Below, in pieces: positions 50,583 through 62,630 of a DNA stretch of 64,000 nucleotides. A program made the translations under genes and the position numbers. This DNA is from Aspergillus flavus (Eukaryota; Ascomycota; Eurotiomycetes; Eurotiales; Aspergillaceae): assembly GCF_009017415.1 (NCBI RefSeq), contig NC_092406.1, positions 3,534,001 through 3,598,000 on the forward strand, in the 5' to 3' direction. Each line of letters starts with the position of its first letter. Position 1 is the first letter of the stretch. The notes beneath the pieces are model-generated. The model ran no database searches. It saw nothing but the letters and a program-made list of their open reading frames with translations, and had not been told where the DNA came from.

Positions 50583-51040
50583 GATTGTTCGGGGTTGTTC
50601 GTGCGTACTCCGGGTTTGCTAATGGAGCCCGTAGGGGGATCGTCTCGGTGTGTGGAGAGAGGGAGGAGGTCGAAGGCGGGGAATGAAATCGGTGATGCCT
50701 GAATGTGTTGGAATGCGGGAAACGGATGGTGGTAGGGTGCGAAACAGGACAGATAAAGACTAGACAAAAGCCGGACCCATTCGACTCCAGAGAATGGACC
50801 AAGAGGAGTACAAGTAGGTATCAATCGACCGAGTTCTTGGCGGGATGATTGGAGGGGAGAAATGGCAAAAGGCGGCCTTCAGTGATGTTTACCGTCCTGC
50901 ACTTTCTGCCGTTTCCGCTCTTTATTTTGCCTGATGTCCCCGCCATGGAAACCATTAATTAAACCCACCAACTTATCGGCCACTACCACAATTGTCGAAT
51001 AGCATATACTCCTTTGTATAATCTTCTCACAGTAATAACC
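50583..51040. promoter_or_regulatory. VPS4/prefoldin 6 divergent promoter
   Basis: A 458-bp spacer between two divergent start codons. No certain factor site was seen. Confidence 0.4.
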
Positions 51041-51638
51041 ATGGCGGACGCACAGAAGCAGATGCAGGCACTCTCAGACGAGTTCCAAAAATTACAGACT
51101 GGTATGTCAGGGAACCCTTGACCGGAACTCCCCCACTACGGTACCACTGCGACCACTATGCGCCCGATACTGACACGGCAATAATCCTTAGAATTGGATA
51201 GTTTAGTCGAAGCTCGCCAGAAGCTCGAGTCGCAGCAACAGGAAAATCAAGGAGTCCAGAAGGAGTTTAACTCATTGGATGACGATTCGAATATCTACAA
51301 GCTCATCGGGCCGGTCCTGTTGAAGCAAGATAAGAACGAAGCTCTGATGGCTGTCAATGGACGTCTTGAGTTTATTGAGAAGGAGATGTGCGTTGAAGAA
51401 TTACGATCTTGAGATCTACTCTGGGAAGGCACCAGTTCAGGCTGTACTGACAGAGTGAGTAGTAAACGGATTGAGGGACAAATCAAGGAAAACCAAGACA
51501 AGAGCGACAAGATGCGAGCAGAGGTGAGGGGTATCTATGAAGATACCGACTAGGGCTATTTCTGATCCTTGTTCACAGATTCTTCAATATCAGAGCCAAA
51601 TGCAACAGCAAGCGGCAGCTGCATCCGCCTCCGCTTGA
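51041..51638 (+). CDS. yke2: prefoldin subunit 6 (Yke2/Gim1)
   Basis: A beta-type subunit of the prefoldin hexamer, which hands unfolded actin and tubulin to the CCT chaperonin (CCT6 is also in this window). Exons are 51041-51101, 51192-51387, 51454-51523 and 51579-51638; introns are 90, 66 and 55 nt; the product is 128 residues. Two coiled-coil helices flank the hairpin core DSNIYKLIGPVLLKQDKNEA, the family signature. The third exon carries SKRIEGQIKENQDKSDKMR in the second helix. The tail is Gln/Ala-rich. One exon boundary (51387/51454) uses a GTGCGT donor and was chosen because it continues the helix. Confidence 0.92.
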
Positions 51639-52278
51639 GCATGAACACATACTTGACCCGTTTCACAAAATGGAGTCTTCAGCGCTTTCAGTTCAAAGCG
51701 CAGAAACAAGCCGGCACATTCGGGAGGGGGAGTTGGTGTGCTTGAGCGTGGCCCCATTTGCAGGTTTTGGGGTTAACAGGTCACCTCGCGCACCATGGCC
51801 GTGGACATTGACCAGGATGATGCTACACCGGTTAGGAACGGCTACTAACTGGGGCCAGGATTCTGCAAACTCAGTTGATTGATAATTTGCCAGATCGCAA
51901 GATGGACGTATTGTGAAATTGTTCAATGACTGTTTTGAGTTGGCGATGACGCAATTGTCATAATACGATATTCTCTACCACCCACATATACGGTTGGATG
52001 CTTTGCAGTAGCTGTACTGCTCTGCTGTCAGACCTTTCATTATTGCCCGGTCAATGTAGATTCTAGGGAGCCTTTGCGCCGCATAACGCAATGGATTGCT
52101 GCTTTACGACCCTTATGCGCTTTAAGAGGATAACATGAATTTATTTCCACAGCCTCTAAATTCTATTTATGCTACATCAAACTGTCAATCATTTGAACTC
52201 CATAACTTTCATGTATTCATAACCCGCTCAAATCGTCTCTAGATGATGCGTTAGGACGATCTATATATTAAAATATGT
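51639..52278. other. intergenic between convergent genes
   Basis: A 640-bp spacer between prefoldin 6 and the stop codon of phosphoglycerate mutase. The short frame at 51670-51882 lacks support. Confidence 0.5.
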
Positions 52279-54043
52279 TTATGCCTTAACCAGGAGATTC
52301 TGTCCAGACATCTCCTCAGGCTGCTCGATGCCCATGGCAGCGAGAACGGTTGGTGCGACATCTCCAAGCACGCCGCCCTCCTTCTTGAGGCTCCAGCCCT
52401 CAGGGGCATTGGCCATGATGAAGGGAACCTTGTTGGTAGTGTGAGAAGTCTTGGGGGTACCCTTCTCGGTAAGCATTTCCTCGGCGTTTCTGGAAAAAAA
52501 AAAAGAAACAAAAAAGCGATCAGCCAAAGAATTTCGCCCCACGTATGATCTATAAGGATGGTGAACGCTTACCCATGATCCGCAGTGATGAAGAGCACAT
52601 AGCCTTGCTTCTTGCAGGCTTCATAGATGACACCGATGGCCTTGTCGGTAGCAGCAACACCCTGAATGGCAGCTTCGTACTTACCAGTGTGGCCAACCAT
52701 GTCAGGAGGAGCGAAGTTGTTCATGACGAACTCGAACTTGCCCTCAGCAATGCGGTCGGCCATCTTCTGACCGACGGCCTCAGCGCTCATCTTGGGGTCC
52801 AGGTCGTAGGTCGCAACCTTTGGGGATGGGATCATGTCGCGGACCTCGCCAGCGAACTGCTTCTCAATACCACCGTTGAAGAAGAAAGTGACGTGAGCGT
52901 ACTTCTCAGTCTCGGCAACGTGACATTGCTGAACATCCTTCTTGCTGAGCCATTCAGCGAGCACGTTACCCATGTGCTGAGGGGGGAAAGCAACAGGGAA
53001 TGTGTAGTCGGTCTTATACTGGGTCATAGTGGTAATGTGGATGTTCTTCGGGTAAGGGAAGTCGGGCTTAGGGCTGCGGTCGTAGTCACCGAGCAGTTGG
53101 GTGATTTCGCGAACACGGTCAGAGCGGTAGTTGAAGAAGAAAAGGGTGTCATCGTCTGTCAAATTTCATCAGCCATCAGCACACTGCGAAGCGTTGAATA
53201 GTCCATCATACCCTTGACCCGTCTCTCCTCGCCACCGACGATGATGGGCTTCAGGAACTCGTCGGTCTCATCCTTCTCGTAGCGCTCGTTGATGGTCTTA
53301 ACAGGATCGGACGACTCCTCGCCCTCTCCCGAGACAATGCCCTTCATGGCAATTTCGACACGGTCCCAGCGCTTGTCGCGGTCCATGGCCCAGTAGCGTC
53401 CAACAACAGTGGCGATTTCACCAATGCCGATTTCCTTGGTCTGATCGAGAAGCTGCTGCATGTACTTGGTAGCGCTCTTGGGTTCGGTGTCACGTCCATC
53501 GCCGAAGAAGTGGATGAAAACCTTGGGAATCTCCATCTCCTTGGCAACCTTCAACAGGCCGATAAGGTGGGTGATGTTGGAGTGGACACCACCGTCGGAG
53601 ACCAGGCCCAGGAGATGAAGACGGCCATTGCCTTCCTTGGCACGCTTGAAGGATGCAACGACGTTGTCTACCTTGTTCAACTCGCCCTTCTTGAGGGTTT
53701 GGTCGATACGAACACTGTCTTGCCAGACCACACGTCCCGCACCAATGTTCAGATGGCCGACTTCACTGTTACCCATGAGACCTTCCGGTAATCCGACAGC
53801 AAGCGACGAGGCATCGAGCTCGGAGTAGCCCTGGGCGGTCTTGGAATCGGCCTCGGCAAAACCGGACATGAAGGGAGTCTCCGCAGCGAGGATAGCATCA
53901 CCATCCTTGCGGGAGTCGGGGCCGGCAACACCCCAGCCGTCGATGACGACTGGTAGACCGTGTTAGCGATTTGGTTTGGAAAGCCGGATGGCACTGCAGC
54001 GCAAAGACTTACCAAGAACAACTTTTTGGTCAACCTTGGCCAT
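52279..54043 (-). CDS. gpmI: 2,3-bisphosphoglycerate-independent phosphoglycerate mutase
   Basis: Interconverts 3- and 2-phosphoglycerate in glycolysis and gluconeogenesis using two metal ions and a phosphoserine. Exons are 54043-54013, 53949-53212, 53155-52573 and 52489-52279; introns are 63, 56 and 83 nt; the product is 520 residues. Exon 1 encodes only MAKVDQKVVL and the start of VVIDGWG (first metal ligand). The catalytic serine lies in LPEGLMGNSEVGHLNIGAGR. HFFGDGRDTEPKSATKYMQQ, NYRSDRVREI and FITADHGNAEEM complete the alkaline-phosphatase-like site. Budding yeast uses the unrelated cofactor-dependent enzyme. The gene is divergent from Mediator subunit 9. No defect seen. Confidence 0.97.
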
Positions 54044-54466
54044 AATGAAACTGCGAGATAGTCAATTCCCGGACAAGGTTTAACTAATTTTGGGGGGGAA
54101 TTGGGGAGAAGGAGAATCACTGACCAAAGGGAGGAGGTTAAATAAAAGTGAGAGTAAAAGAAGGAGGTGGTGGAGAAAAGGAGGGAGGAGAAGAAAAGAG
54201 GAAAATATAGGTTGACCGGTGAGAAGCAGTAGTATCGGGTGATTGAAATGGAGGGGGAGGGGTGTTCCGCCGGTGACGCTTTTAGGGTGAGTGTCAGTCA
54301 ACTGGTCTGCTGGTGCGACGTCACTTCTCTTTAGTCAAAAGTCACGGGCGGCGACCGGTTGTTCTCGTCCGCTCTGCTTTACCCGTTCCGACTCTTCCCT
54401 AAACAATTACCCTGATCATAATTACCTTCGTCTTCGTTCGTCGCAAAGCCATTACCTGTCCCCGCA
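54044..54466. promoter_or_regulatory. iPGM/MED9 bidirectional promoter
   Basis: A 423-bp spacer between two divergent genes. A purine-rich tract (about 54100-54210), pyrimidine-rich on the iPGM coding strand, precedes the iPGM start, as in the leaders of highly expressed Aspergillus genes. Confidence 0.45.
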
Positions 54467-55129
54467 ATGGCTTCTCGATCCCCAGCGGCGCTTACTCCAC
54501 TGCCAAAATTATCGTCGGCTCCCCAGACGCCCATCGTTAGGGATACAACGGCTGCACCATCAACAGTGCCGCAACCAGTCCCCTTCCCTCCTCCACAAAC
54601 GTTCGATATAATCCCACCATTGCATGGTCTGCTTCTCCGGCTGCTCTCACCACAGGCGAATACTGAAGGCGTATCAAACGACACACGAGCTGCCGAAGAT
54701 CCAGCTGCAGCTACAGCTCCCACCGGTGCCACGTCCACCGCCGCAGTACAGTCTCAGCCTCACCCACAACAACAGCAACCGACTGCTGGGAATCAAAATA
54801 ATGACGGCCATGGCGTAATGCCCACCGTTTCTTCCGCGGCACCAGGTAGCGCCTCCGCTGCGGCCGAAATAGCTGCGTTGAGTTCAAACGCGCCTCCACC
54901 GTTAGACATCAAAGACCTTCCTACCGAGGCCAGCTCCATCAAGATTCGTATACAGAAAGCACAAGCTGTGGTGGAGAGCCTGCCTGATGTGCACCGCTCA
55001 GTTGTGGAACAGGAGAAGGAGATCAAAGAACTTGAGCACAGAATCTCTAGACTGAAATCGGTCATCTCAGATTTTGGGAGAAGAGCCGACCCTGCGAAAA
55101 CAGAGAAAACGGAGATGGGAGCAGCTTGA
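54467..55129 (+). CDS. med9: Mediator complex subunit 9 (MED9/CSE2)
   Basis: A middle-module subunit of Mediator, which links transcription factors to RNA polymerase II. A single exon of 220 residues. The N-terminal helix TFDIIPPLHGLLLRLLSP (about residues 45-62) and the C-terminal coiled coil VVEQEKEIKELEHRISRLKS (about 184-203) form the two conserved parts. Between them lies a disordered Ala/Pro/Gln/Thr-rich insert of about 80 residues, much longer than in yeast but usual in Aspergillus. PPPLDIKDLPTEASSIKIRI starts the C-terminal domain. The name rests on this two-part pattern. Confidence 0.83.
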   Translation: MASRSPAALTPLPKLSSAPQTPIVRDTTAAPSTVPQPVPFPPPQTFDIIPPLHGLLLRLLSPQANTEGVSNDTRAAEDPAAATAPTGATSTAAVQSQPHPQQQQPTAGNQNNDGHGVMPTVSSAAPGSASAAAEIAALSSNAPPPLDIKDLPTEASSIKIRIQKAQAVVESLPDVHRSVVEQEKEIKELEHRISRLKSVISDFGRRADPAKTEKTEMGAA

Positions 55130-56329
55130 CTGGAGGCTCCACCACGATACGAATGTCTGTTCCACGGCGGGTATTCCTATCGTAACGGTAACAGATTTGA
55201 ACACACAGATTGCCTTTAATTTGCGATCAGTGAGAGGGAACATTGGATTCATCATGGAAGCACAACTTGGATTACAACTTGCGAGTCCTGACGATGGCTC
55301 CCAGTGCCATTCTGGATTGTAGACAAACACATCGGTTTGCTAAGATCTGGCTAAGCAAGGGATAGTAAAGCGTGCTAGATACCTTGGGGGCAATTGATGG
55401 ACGCTATCTGCCATGAACCCTAATGGCGCTGCTACATGGAAGACCTTGTTACAGCTGCCTGGCCCCGATAACTTTAAGGAATTCAAATAAGAGGCCTGGT
55501 TCATCCTTCTTAGAGTGGCAAATGAAGGACATCAGAGAACGAAGAATTACAGCGACATGATGGCGAGTTCCGCCATATTGATAGTATATCTTGGAGGGTT
55601 GTGTCTGGCATGCGTTGGTCTTGTCGGGGAGGGGTGGTAGTGTGTCGTGCTCACCCCTCGGTGACTCCCACGGTCCTCGTCCCATGTAGGGGAACGATAT
55701 GTATGCCACCTAATGATACACACAATCGACTTTTTATTTCGTCCTTCTTTTGTTTTTTTCATTCTAATTTAAGCGCTATTATTATTAGTAATTTAGAAAA
55801 CGAGGAGAAGAACAAGCCCGATCTCCAACTGCGCAATATTCGTAAACTTCTCCAAACAAGAAGACTTGGTCTCCGTTCCGGATGGAGTATAGAAACGCTA
55901 TCATCATGTGACTCATAGCTCTCCGTTAAGTTTTTCTTTTTTTTTTTTTTTTACTTTTTACTTTTTCCCCAAGGGAATGGACACTAATCCAAGTTGGTTA
56001 GAGGCCCCTCACGGTCCCGTCTCCGGGCGAATCAGTTTCCCGGTGAGGGGAGAAATGAGCTCCGATGTCGTTCCCGGAGGCCGACGTAGTACGAAAAAGA
56101 ACTCCGTAAGATCCCTGATCGGAGTCTCTTTTTATTGGATATGATAAAATGCTAAAAAGGCGGGACATTCTTCCTGAGGCACCCAACACCCCACCTACCA
56201 CGACCTGGTCTCCATTTTCTCTCTTCTGCTTCTCTTTCTTCTTCTTCTTCTCTTCCTTTCACACTCCAATTCTCTTTCTACCCATCTTTTTACCTAGTAT
56301 TTTTTGCTATACTAGCATCATCTTCCACA
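55130..56329. other. intergenic, promoter of SHMT
   Basis: A 1.2-kb spacer. It ends in the pyrimidine-rich leader of the SHMT gene and contains a T run at about 55929-55951. Frames at 55449-55709 and 55601-55918 were not supported. Confidence 0.5.
56209..56263 (+). promoter_or_regulatory. CT-rich leader upstream of SHMT
   Basis: A nearly pure pyrimidine tract with TTC repeats ends about 65 bp before the SHMT ATG. Such CT boxes mark transcription starts of strongly expressed filamentous-fungal genes. Confidence 0.4.
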
Positions 56330-57921
56330 ATGGCCACCTACGCTCTGTCGCAGGCCCACCGGGACGTGAGTATTGATGCAGCTGAAATTTTTCGTGCCAC
56401 AGTCACTGACTCACGAGGCAATGTAGCAAATGGAGAAGACTCTCGTTGAGTCTGATCCCGAAATTGCTCAGATCATGGTAAGTTTGATCTTATACAATCA
56501 AGATGGGTGTTGAACTAGTCTAACAGTTCGCAGGAAAAAGAGATTCAGCGTCAGCGTGAATCCATAGTCCTGATCGCTTCGGAGAACTTCACTTCTCACG
56601 CCGTTTTCGACGCCCTTGGTTCTCCCATGTCCAACAAGTACTCCGAGGGTTACCCCGGTGCCCGTTACTACGGTGGTAATCAGCACATCGATGCCATCGA
56701 GCTCACATGCCAGGCCCGTGCCCTGAAGGCCTTCAACCTCGACCCTGCCAAGTGGGGCGTCAACGTTCAGTGCCTGAGTGGCAGCCCTGCCAACTTGCAG
56801 GTCTACCAGGCTCTTATGCGCCCCCATGACCGTCTGATGGGTCTGGATCTTCCCCACGGAGGCCATCTGTCCCACGGTTATCAGACCCCCGCCAGAAAGT
56901 AGGTTTCACATTGTCTAGCGGTGGTTTCGTCTTCTCCGTTACTAACTCTAAACCGCTCAGGATCTCTGCTGTCTCTACTTACTTCGAGACTTTCCCCTAC
57001 CGTGTCAACCTTGAGACTGGTATCATTGATTACGATGCCCTGGAGGCCAACGCTGAGCTCTACCGCCCCAAGTGTCTGGTTGCCGGTACCTCCGCCTACT
57101 GCCGCTTGATCGACTATGAGCGCATGCGCAAGATCGCTGACAAGGTCGGCGCTTACCTCATCGTTGATATGGCCCATATCTCCGGATTGATCGCCGCCGG
57201 TGTCATTCCTTCTCCCTTCGAGTACGCCGATGTTGTCACTACCACCACCCACAAGTCTCTTCGTGGCCCCCGTGGTGCCATGATCTTCTTCCGCAAGGGT
57301 GTGCGCAGCACTGACAAGACCGGAAAGGAGATTCTTTACGACCTTGAGGGTCCTATCAACTTCTCCGTTTTCCCTGGTCACCAGGGTGGTCCCCACAACC
57401 ACACCATCACTGCCCTTGCTGTTGCTCTCAAGCAGGTTGACACTCCCGAGTTCAAGCAGTACCAGCAGCAGGTCCTGAACAACGCCAAGGCTCTGGAGAA
57501 CGAGTTCAAGCAGCTGGGCCACAAGCTCGTCTCTGACGGCACTGACAGCCACATGGTCCTGGTCGACCTCCGTGCTCAGAAGTTGGACGGTGCTCGTGTT
57601 GAGGCTGTCCTGGAGCAGATCAACATTGCTTGCAACAAGAACTCCATCCCTGGTGACAAGTCTGCCCTTACCCCCTGTGGTATCCGTATCGGTGCTCCTG
57701 CCATGACCACCCGTGGTATGGGTGAGGAGGACTTCAAGCGCATCGCTCACTACATCGACAAGGCCATCAAGATCTGCAAGGATGTTCAGGGTGCGCTCCC
57801 CAAGGAGGCCAACAAGCTCAAGGACTTCAAGGCCAAGGTTGCCTCCGAGACCGTCTCGGACATCCTGGAGCTGCGCAAGGAGATTGCCGCCTGGGCTTCC
57901 ACCTTCCCTCTCCCCGTTTAA
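56330..57921 (+). CDS. serine hydroxymethyltransferase, cytosolic
   Basis: A PLP enzyme that converts serine and tetrahydrofolate to glycine and methylene-tetrahydrofolate. Exons are 56330-56365, 56427-56477, 56534-56898 and 56961-57921; introns are 61, 56 and 62 nt; the product is 470 residues. The start [12 protein letters not shown] has no import presequence, which points to the cytosolic isozyme (yeast SHM2 type). Key parts are [40 protein letters not shown], and [20 protein letters not shown] with the PLP lysine at about 248. [12 protein letters not shown] follows. Codon use is strongly biased to C-ending codons, which fits high expression and explains a long stop-free antisense frame. 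Confidence 0.97.
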
Positions 57922-58519
57922 ATGTGATACCAAAATTTTCTGTGTTTCATTTGTTTAATCTTGCGAGTTCAACATCTTTGCGTCTAAAAAGGATTGGGTG
58001 TGCGTTACTAGGGGTTTATATCGGTCTGCTTTTTCAACCTTACGCGGGTCACGGGATATGAGTATGTGAACGAACAAAATAGCATTGGATGGCTTTTCAA
58101 CACCTCTTCAACAGGACAAAAGTTCATGTCTACATTATCGGGCTGGATTTCCAGCTCTCAAATGGATATGCTTGCCATTCACGAACAGTATTAAATATAC
58201 ATTAATGAAATTTTTTCACGAAGTCATATTCAGATATATCCTAGAACTGTAATGCAAGTAATGAAGGTGCTCATGAGTTTAATAGAGGTTTCAAGGACAA
58301 CCAGTCACCATCACTAGTACTTTTACGTTGGGGCTTTATCGCGATGTAAAGTTTGATTCATCTCTGGATGCTCAGCATTGTATGCACAAACCAGTCATGT
58401 CATCTTTCAACGTGCAATTGATGCCACAGATGTTTAGTAAAACCCGAATAATGGGCGCAGTAAAACACAGAAAAACACTATTAGGCCCGGTACAACGCTC
58501 GTCGATATTTTATCTCCAT
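57922..58519. other. intergenic between convergent genes
   Basis: A 600-bp spacer between the SHMT stop and the stop of the prenylcysteine lyase-like gene. No feature is supported. Confidence 0.5.
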
Positions 58520-60225
58520 CTACAACTCAACCCGTTCCCCGGAGCCCACGACCGGGTCATCCTCTACAGTTCCCTCTTTCTGTTCTTGCCACGACTGGAA
58601 CAGCAACGTGGCGACATTCTTACCCATCAGCGCGCTTGTTTCCATCGTAGAGATGAAGCTCTCGATCCCACCAGTGTACCAGATATTAGTGGACAAGAGT
58701 GTCTCTTCGAATGTGACACGTGGGTAGAGGAACGGGTAAGGATTCCAGATCTTCTCGTGATGCCAGCTGATATCCTGCTTGGAGAGATCGCTAATAGTCA
58801 AATTGTTGTTCTTTACAGGATCGGAAGGGCTCTCCAGACCCAAGATGCTTGTCACGAAGTCAGCTGATAGCCGCTCGGGTGAGAAGACCTTATAGACGTA
58901 GTGCTTCGACGGTTTCTCGTCTGGGGATACCGGGGGATGATCCACTGTTCGGAGGGTGCTGATGCTCCAGAAACCGGCTGGACCCACTCCTGCCTTTTCG
59001 GAGCCTAGATCCAGGCCGCTGGGGACGGTGGTGAGAATAGTTTCGGGGGTCTGGGCATTGGCCTCATGGATGTTGAAGAATTTAGGTGAGAGCTTATGTG
59101 GTGAAGAGAATAGGGTCACATGGAGTGTTACGAAAGGAACCTCATCTGGCTGTTTTTCCGCCGGAGGAGTGATTGAGAGCTCGGAATACTGCAAAGGACC
59201 AGCAATCACTACTTCGTCAAACACGAGCTTCTGCTCCTTGGAGTTGTTGGCCTTGTAAGTTAGAGTTAATGTGTTATCGGCATTACGTTGAATGGAGGTC
59301 ACTGTATGGTTGAGTCGAACATCGGCTTGCGCGGCCTTCAGCATTCCATGGAAGATTTGCCAATTTCCACCCTTGATAGACACTGCTCCTTCTGTGGCCA
59401 TGCACACCATGGTCTCAAGGCCATGTATGAGACCCAGGTTCTGCCCGTAGTTGACTCGTGTACTAGCTTGTATGATATCCCGAGAGAAGTCAGGAGATAT
59501 CTTATTCTCCTTAAGAAAAACATCACCGGGAGTTGAAGTCGAGTCTAGCAAGCCCACTGCGGCGGCAGCGGCAGTTAGGGACCTAAAAGGAAACATAGGT
59601 TCTTCATAGAGCTTCAAGAATTTGTTGACTGTGCTTTTCATCAAGCTCTGGGTCCGAATGGGTGCCCAGCCGTAGCGCCAGAGCAGCTTAGGAATGTTCC
59701 ACCAACTGTTATTCTGCAGCACGGAGACAAATTGCTTCCCATCCCAGACACCGATACTATCATCGGCTTGCTTAGGACGGGTTGCATCAGCGCTATCGAC
59801 AAACAGACCGAGCTCTTTAGATGCGTTCATGAGGTTGTAGTTGACCTTGACGAAGATCGAAGCACCTAGCTCCACAGGATATGCCGGATGCTCTAGAACA
59901 TTTACTGTTGTTGATCGACCGCCCACGTACGAATTGCGCTCGAAGACGGTGATGTTGACTAGAATTGGGGATGCATCTGCATATTTACGTAGAGAGTATG
60001 CAGTAGAGGCACCTCCTGCTCCAGCTCCTGTGAGCTTCATTAGCTTCTGATATACAAAAGTTAGCTAGAGCTTAAGTACTCACCGATTATCGCCACCCGC
60101 TTGGGGACAGTATCGGAGGCTTGAGTGAATGAATGCTCCTTGGCATCACTGAATGATATAAAACATAGTGCTATGACATAGTGTATGGCTAAGAGCCAGA
60201 ATGAAGGTTTAACAAAGACACCCAT
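58520..60225 (-). CDS. prenylcysteine lyase/oxidase-like flavoprotein
   Basis: An FAD enzyme that would cleave the thioether of prenylcysteines released from degraded prenylated proteins, in a vacuolar/lysosomal or secretory compartment. Exons are 60225-60084 and 60027-58520 with a 56-nt intron; the product is 549 residues. The hydrophobic N-terminus (WLLAIHYVIALCFISFSDA) is a signal peptide. The Rossmann motif spans the exon joint, VAIIGAGAGGASTAYSL, followed by FERNSYVGGRSTTVNV. RVNYGQNLGLIHGLETMVCM and the C-terminal WYTGGIESFISTMETSALMG, the flavin-contacting end of the fold, match the family. Several N-glycosylation sequons (NNS, NLT, NHT) fit secretion. Another amine-oxidase-fold substrate cannot be excluded. 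Confidence 0.88.
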
Positions 60226-60714
60226 GAGCAAATCAAAGGCACTGAACAGTGACGACTGTGTATTAGCGGCACCGCATCCAAGCTCTTAGACACGTGCACA
60301 ACTGCACAATTCAATACTCAATAGACACCCTACACTGTTCTTCTGATGAGCTGAGGTTAAGATTATGATCTAAGGATAAGAAGAAAGATGGCAATTACAG
60401 ACCAGAGAGATGGAGGATGATGAGACGTCAGACAACAAGGCACAGAGCAGGTGACGAATCACAGAGCGGTATGGGGGTTGATATCGACACTAATCCACAA
60501 CCGGACTAGTGTATCGTGAACCCCGTATCGCTTATCGGCCTAATCTTTTTCTACGGTCTTTTTTTTTTCTCTGCTGGACTGATGAGGGGCCGATTGCTTT
60601 TATCTGTTGACCTTCTGTGCACACTTATTGTCGACTACTTATGAATCAATATAGTCAATTATTCTAGACCAGGTTTCTCCATAATCGTCTCGCCACCACA
60701 TCAACCTCGCAACA
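60226..60714. promoter_or_regulatory. divergent promoter, PCYOX-like/TSR4
   Basis: A 489-bp spacer between two divergent start codons. A T tract lies at about 60560-60569. No clear factor site. Confidence 0.4.
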
Positions 60715-62062
60715 ATGGATCCTTATGACAGCGACTCGTCGGGGTTTGAAGATGAGGACCTCACGGAGACCAGTGTGCTTTTGGGATACGCTTCGGAAGA
60801 ACTGTTAGATGATTCAATCAGTCACCTTGGAGGCTGGCCAGTATGCAGCCTTTTTATTCCCAATGGATATGCGAGCAAACAAATGCTGATCTTCTCGATT
60901 TCAGACATGGCTGGACGATTCTACCCCGCCGCCAGGCGAGTTCGCCAATTGCAAAGTTTGCAACAGTCCTATGGTCCTCCTACTCGAATTGCACGGTGAC
61001 CTCCCCGAACACTTCCCGGATAATGAGCGACGACTGTATATCTTCGGCTGCCCCAGAAAACCCTGCAACCGCAAGCCCGGCAGTATCAGAGCCTTGCGCG
61101 CTACACGGAAGTTGAAGAGCCAGCCAGCGCCCAAGAAGGAGGAAAAGCAAGAGCCAGAAAAGGAGAAAGAAGAGGAAAAGAAGCAGACTGAGGCTCCCAA
61201 GCCGGATCTTGGAGCCAGTCTTTTCGGGGCGACCTCTCTCACTGGGAGCGTTTCTGCGAACCAGAACCCTTTCTCGACCAGTTCGTCCTCCGCACAAGCC
61301 AGCAACCCGTTTGCTGCCCCTCTCGCAGCCCCCCAACCGGCCAAACCAGCTGCCCCATCGAACCCGTCCGGAAATTCCCTTTCCGAATCCTTTGCAGACA
61401 AAGTTCGAGTTTCCTCCCCGCCCCCGACTATTAAGACACCCGAGGCCGCCGGCCCCGCTGCACCTTGGCCTCCGCAGTCCGACTTCCCCTCACCGTACAA
61501 ACGGTACTATTTAGATGCGGAGTACGAGACCCTTTCTCGTCCCCCTACCCCGAAAATTCCCGATAATGTTGTCATCGATAACACCGAAGACGATGCTAAT
61601 GGTGGTCCGGGCGCGGACCTCAAGGATGCCCTGGAGTCTGAACTGGACAAAGTCTTCATGAAATTTTCGACCCGTCTCGGACATAACCCTGAGCAGATTT
61701 TGCGATATGAATTCCGTGGCTCTCCCATTCTCTATTCGCACACCGATGCCGTCGGAAAACTTCTTTACGACCCCAAGAACCCTCCCTTGGGCGCTAAGGT
61801 GACTACTACTGGAGGTCCGAGCCGCATGCCACGCTGTGAATACTGTGGTAGCCAGCGTGTTTTCGAGCTGCAGCTCGTGCCTCACGCCATCAGCATGCTG
61901 GAGGATGGCCGTGAGGGGGTTGGACTGGGCCCCAAGGACGATGGCATGGAATGGGGAACCATCATTCTTGGTGTCTGCAGCAAGGACTGTGGCCCGGAGA
62001 AAATTGGGGTAGTCGGTTGGCGTGAGGAGTGGGCGGGAGTGCAGTGGGAAGAATCGAAATAA
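60715..62062 (+). CDS. tsr4: TSR4/PDCD2-family ribosome assembly protein
   Basis: A dedicated chaperone of ribosomal protein uS5 (Rps2) needed for 20S pre-rRNA maturation. Exons are 60715-60840 and 60905-62062 with a 64-nt intron (GTATGC..TTTCAG); the product is 427 residues. After an acidic start, VLLGYASEELLDDSISHLGG and TWLDDSTPPPGEFANCKVCN form the N-terminal domain with its first metal-binding cysteines, followed by the CPRKPCNRKPGSIRALR segment. A low-complexity linker of about 100 residues (K/E then S/A/P) separates it from the PDCD2 C-terminal domain. That has QILRYEFRGSPILYSHTD, PRCEYCGSQRVFELQLVPHA and the final CSKDC cysteines. Confidence 0.93.
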
Positions 62063-62630
62063 ACGGACAGGCTCATGACTGATGTTCTATAATGCTTATG
62101 ACCGCATAGACAAAATTGACTCAAGTTGCACAATTCATATCTTCTCGTGTATTCTATCAAGATGGGGTGGATTACGGAGCGTGGTTCACTCAGTTCTACA
62201 GTTAGACACATGATCTCCTACTTTAGTAAACAAAAAAGGCCCCAGTTACTGAGAAATCCTCAGTCATCTTTGTTCTATAGGATATCTTCTCGAATATAAT
62301 GAAGTAAATATGGGAGAGAAAGAAAAGTTGTTTTTCACATAGACAACATCATGATGATGAGAAACATAAGTGATGTCAAGCAAACACGTAACGCCAAATG
62401 CGCCGGTCCTGACTTCCCAACCCTCCTCATGCAGGTCTATCCCCGTCATCATCATCTTGGGCTCCGAGCTCGTTTCGTGGGTCTGAAGCGGACATAATCC
62501 TTTTACGAGTCTTTTCAATCAAGGAAAGACGCGAAGCGAAGATCCGTATACAGGGTTGGATCTTCTAGGCATAATATTAGCAAGAAAAGGAAAGAGACAC
62601 GGTGGGATTTTCGATGAGAGTAGAGTCCGC
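62063..62630. other. intergenic between convergent genes
   Basis: A 570-bp spacer between TSR4 and the stop codon of eIF3k. No feature is supported. Confidence 0.5.

Noticed and set aside
56881..57933. 350-codon minus-strand frame opposite SHMT
   Set aside because: It is the mirror of a strongly codon-biased gene; the plus strand encodes full SHMT and the antisense product has no family features.
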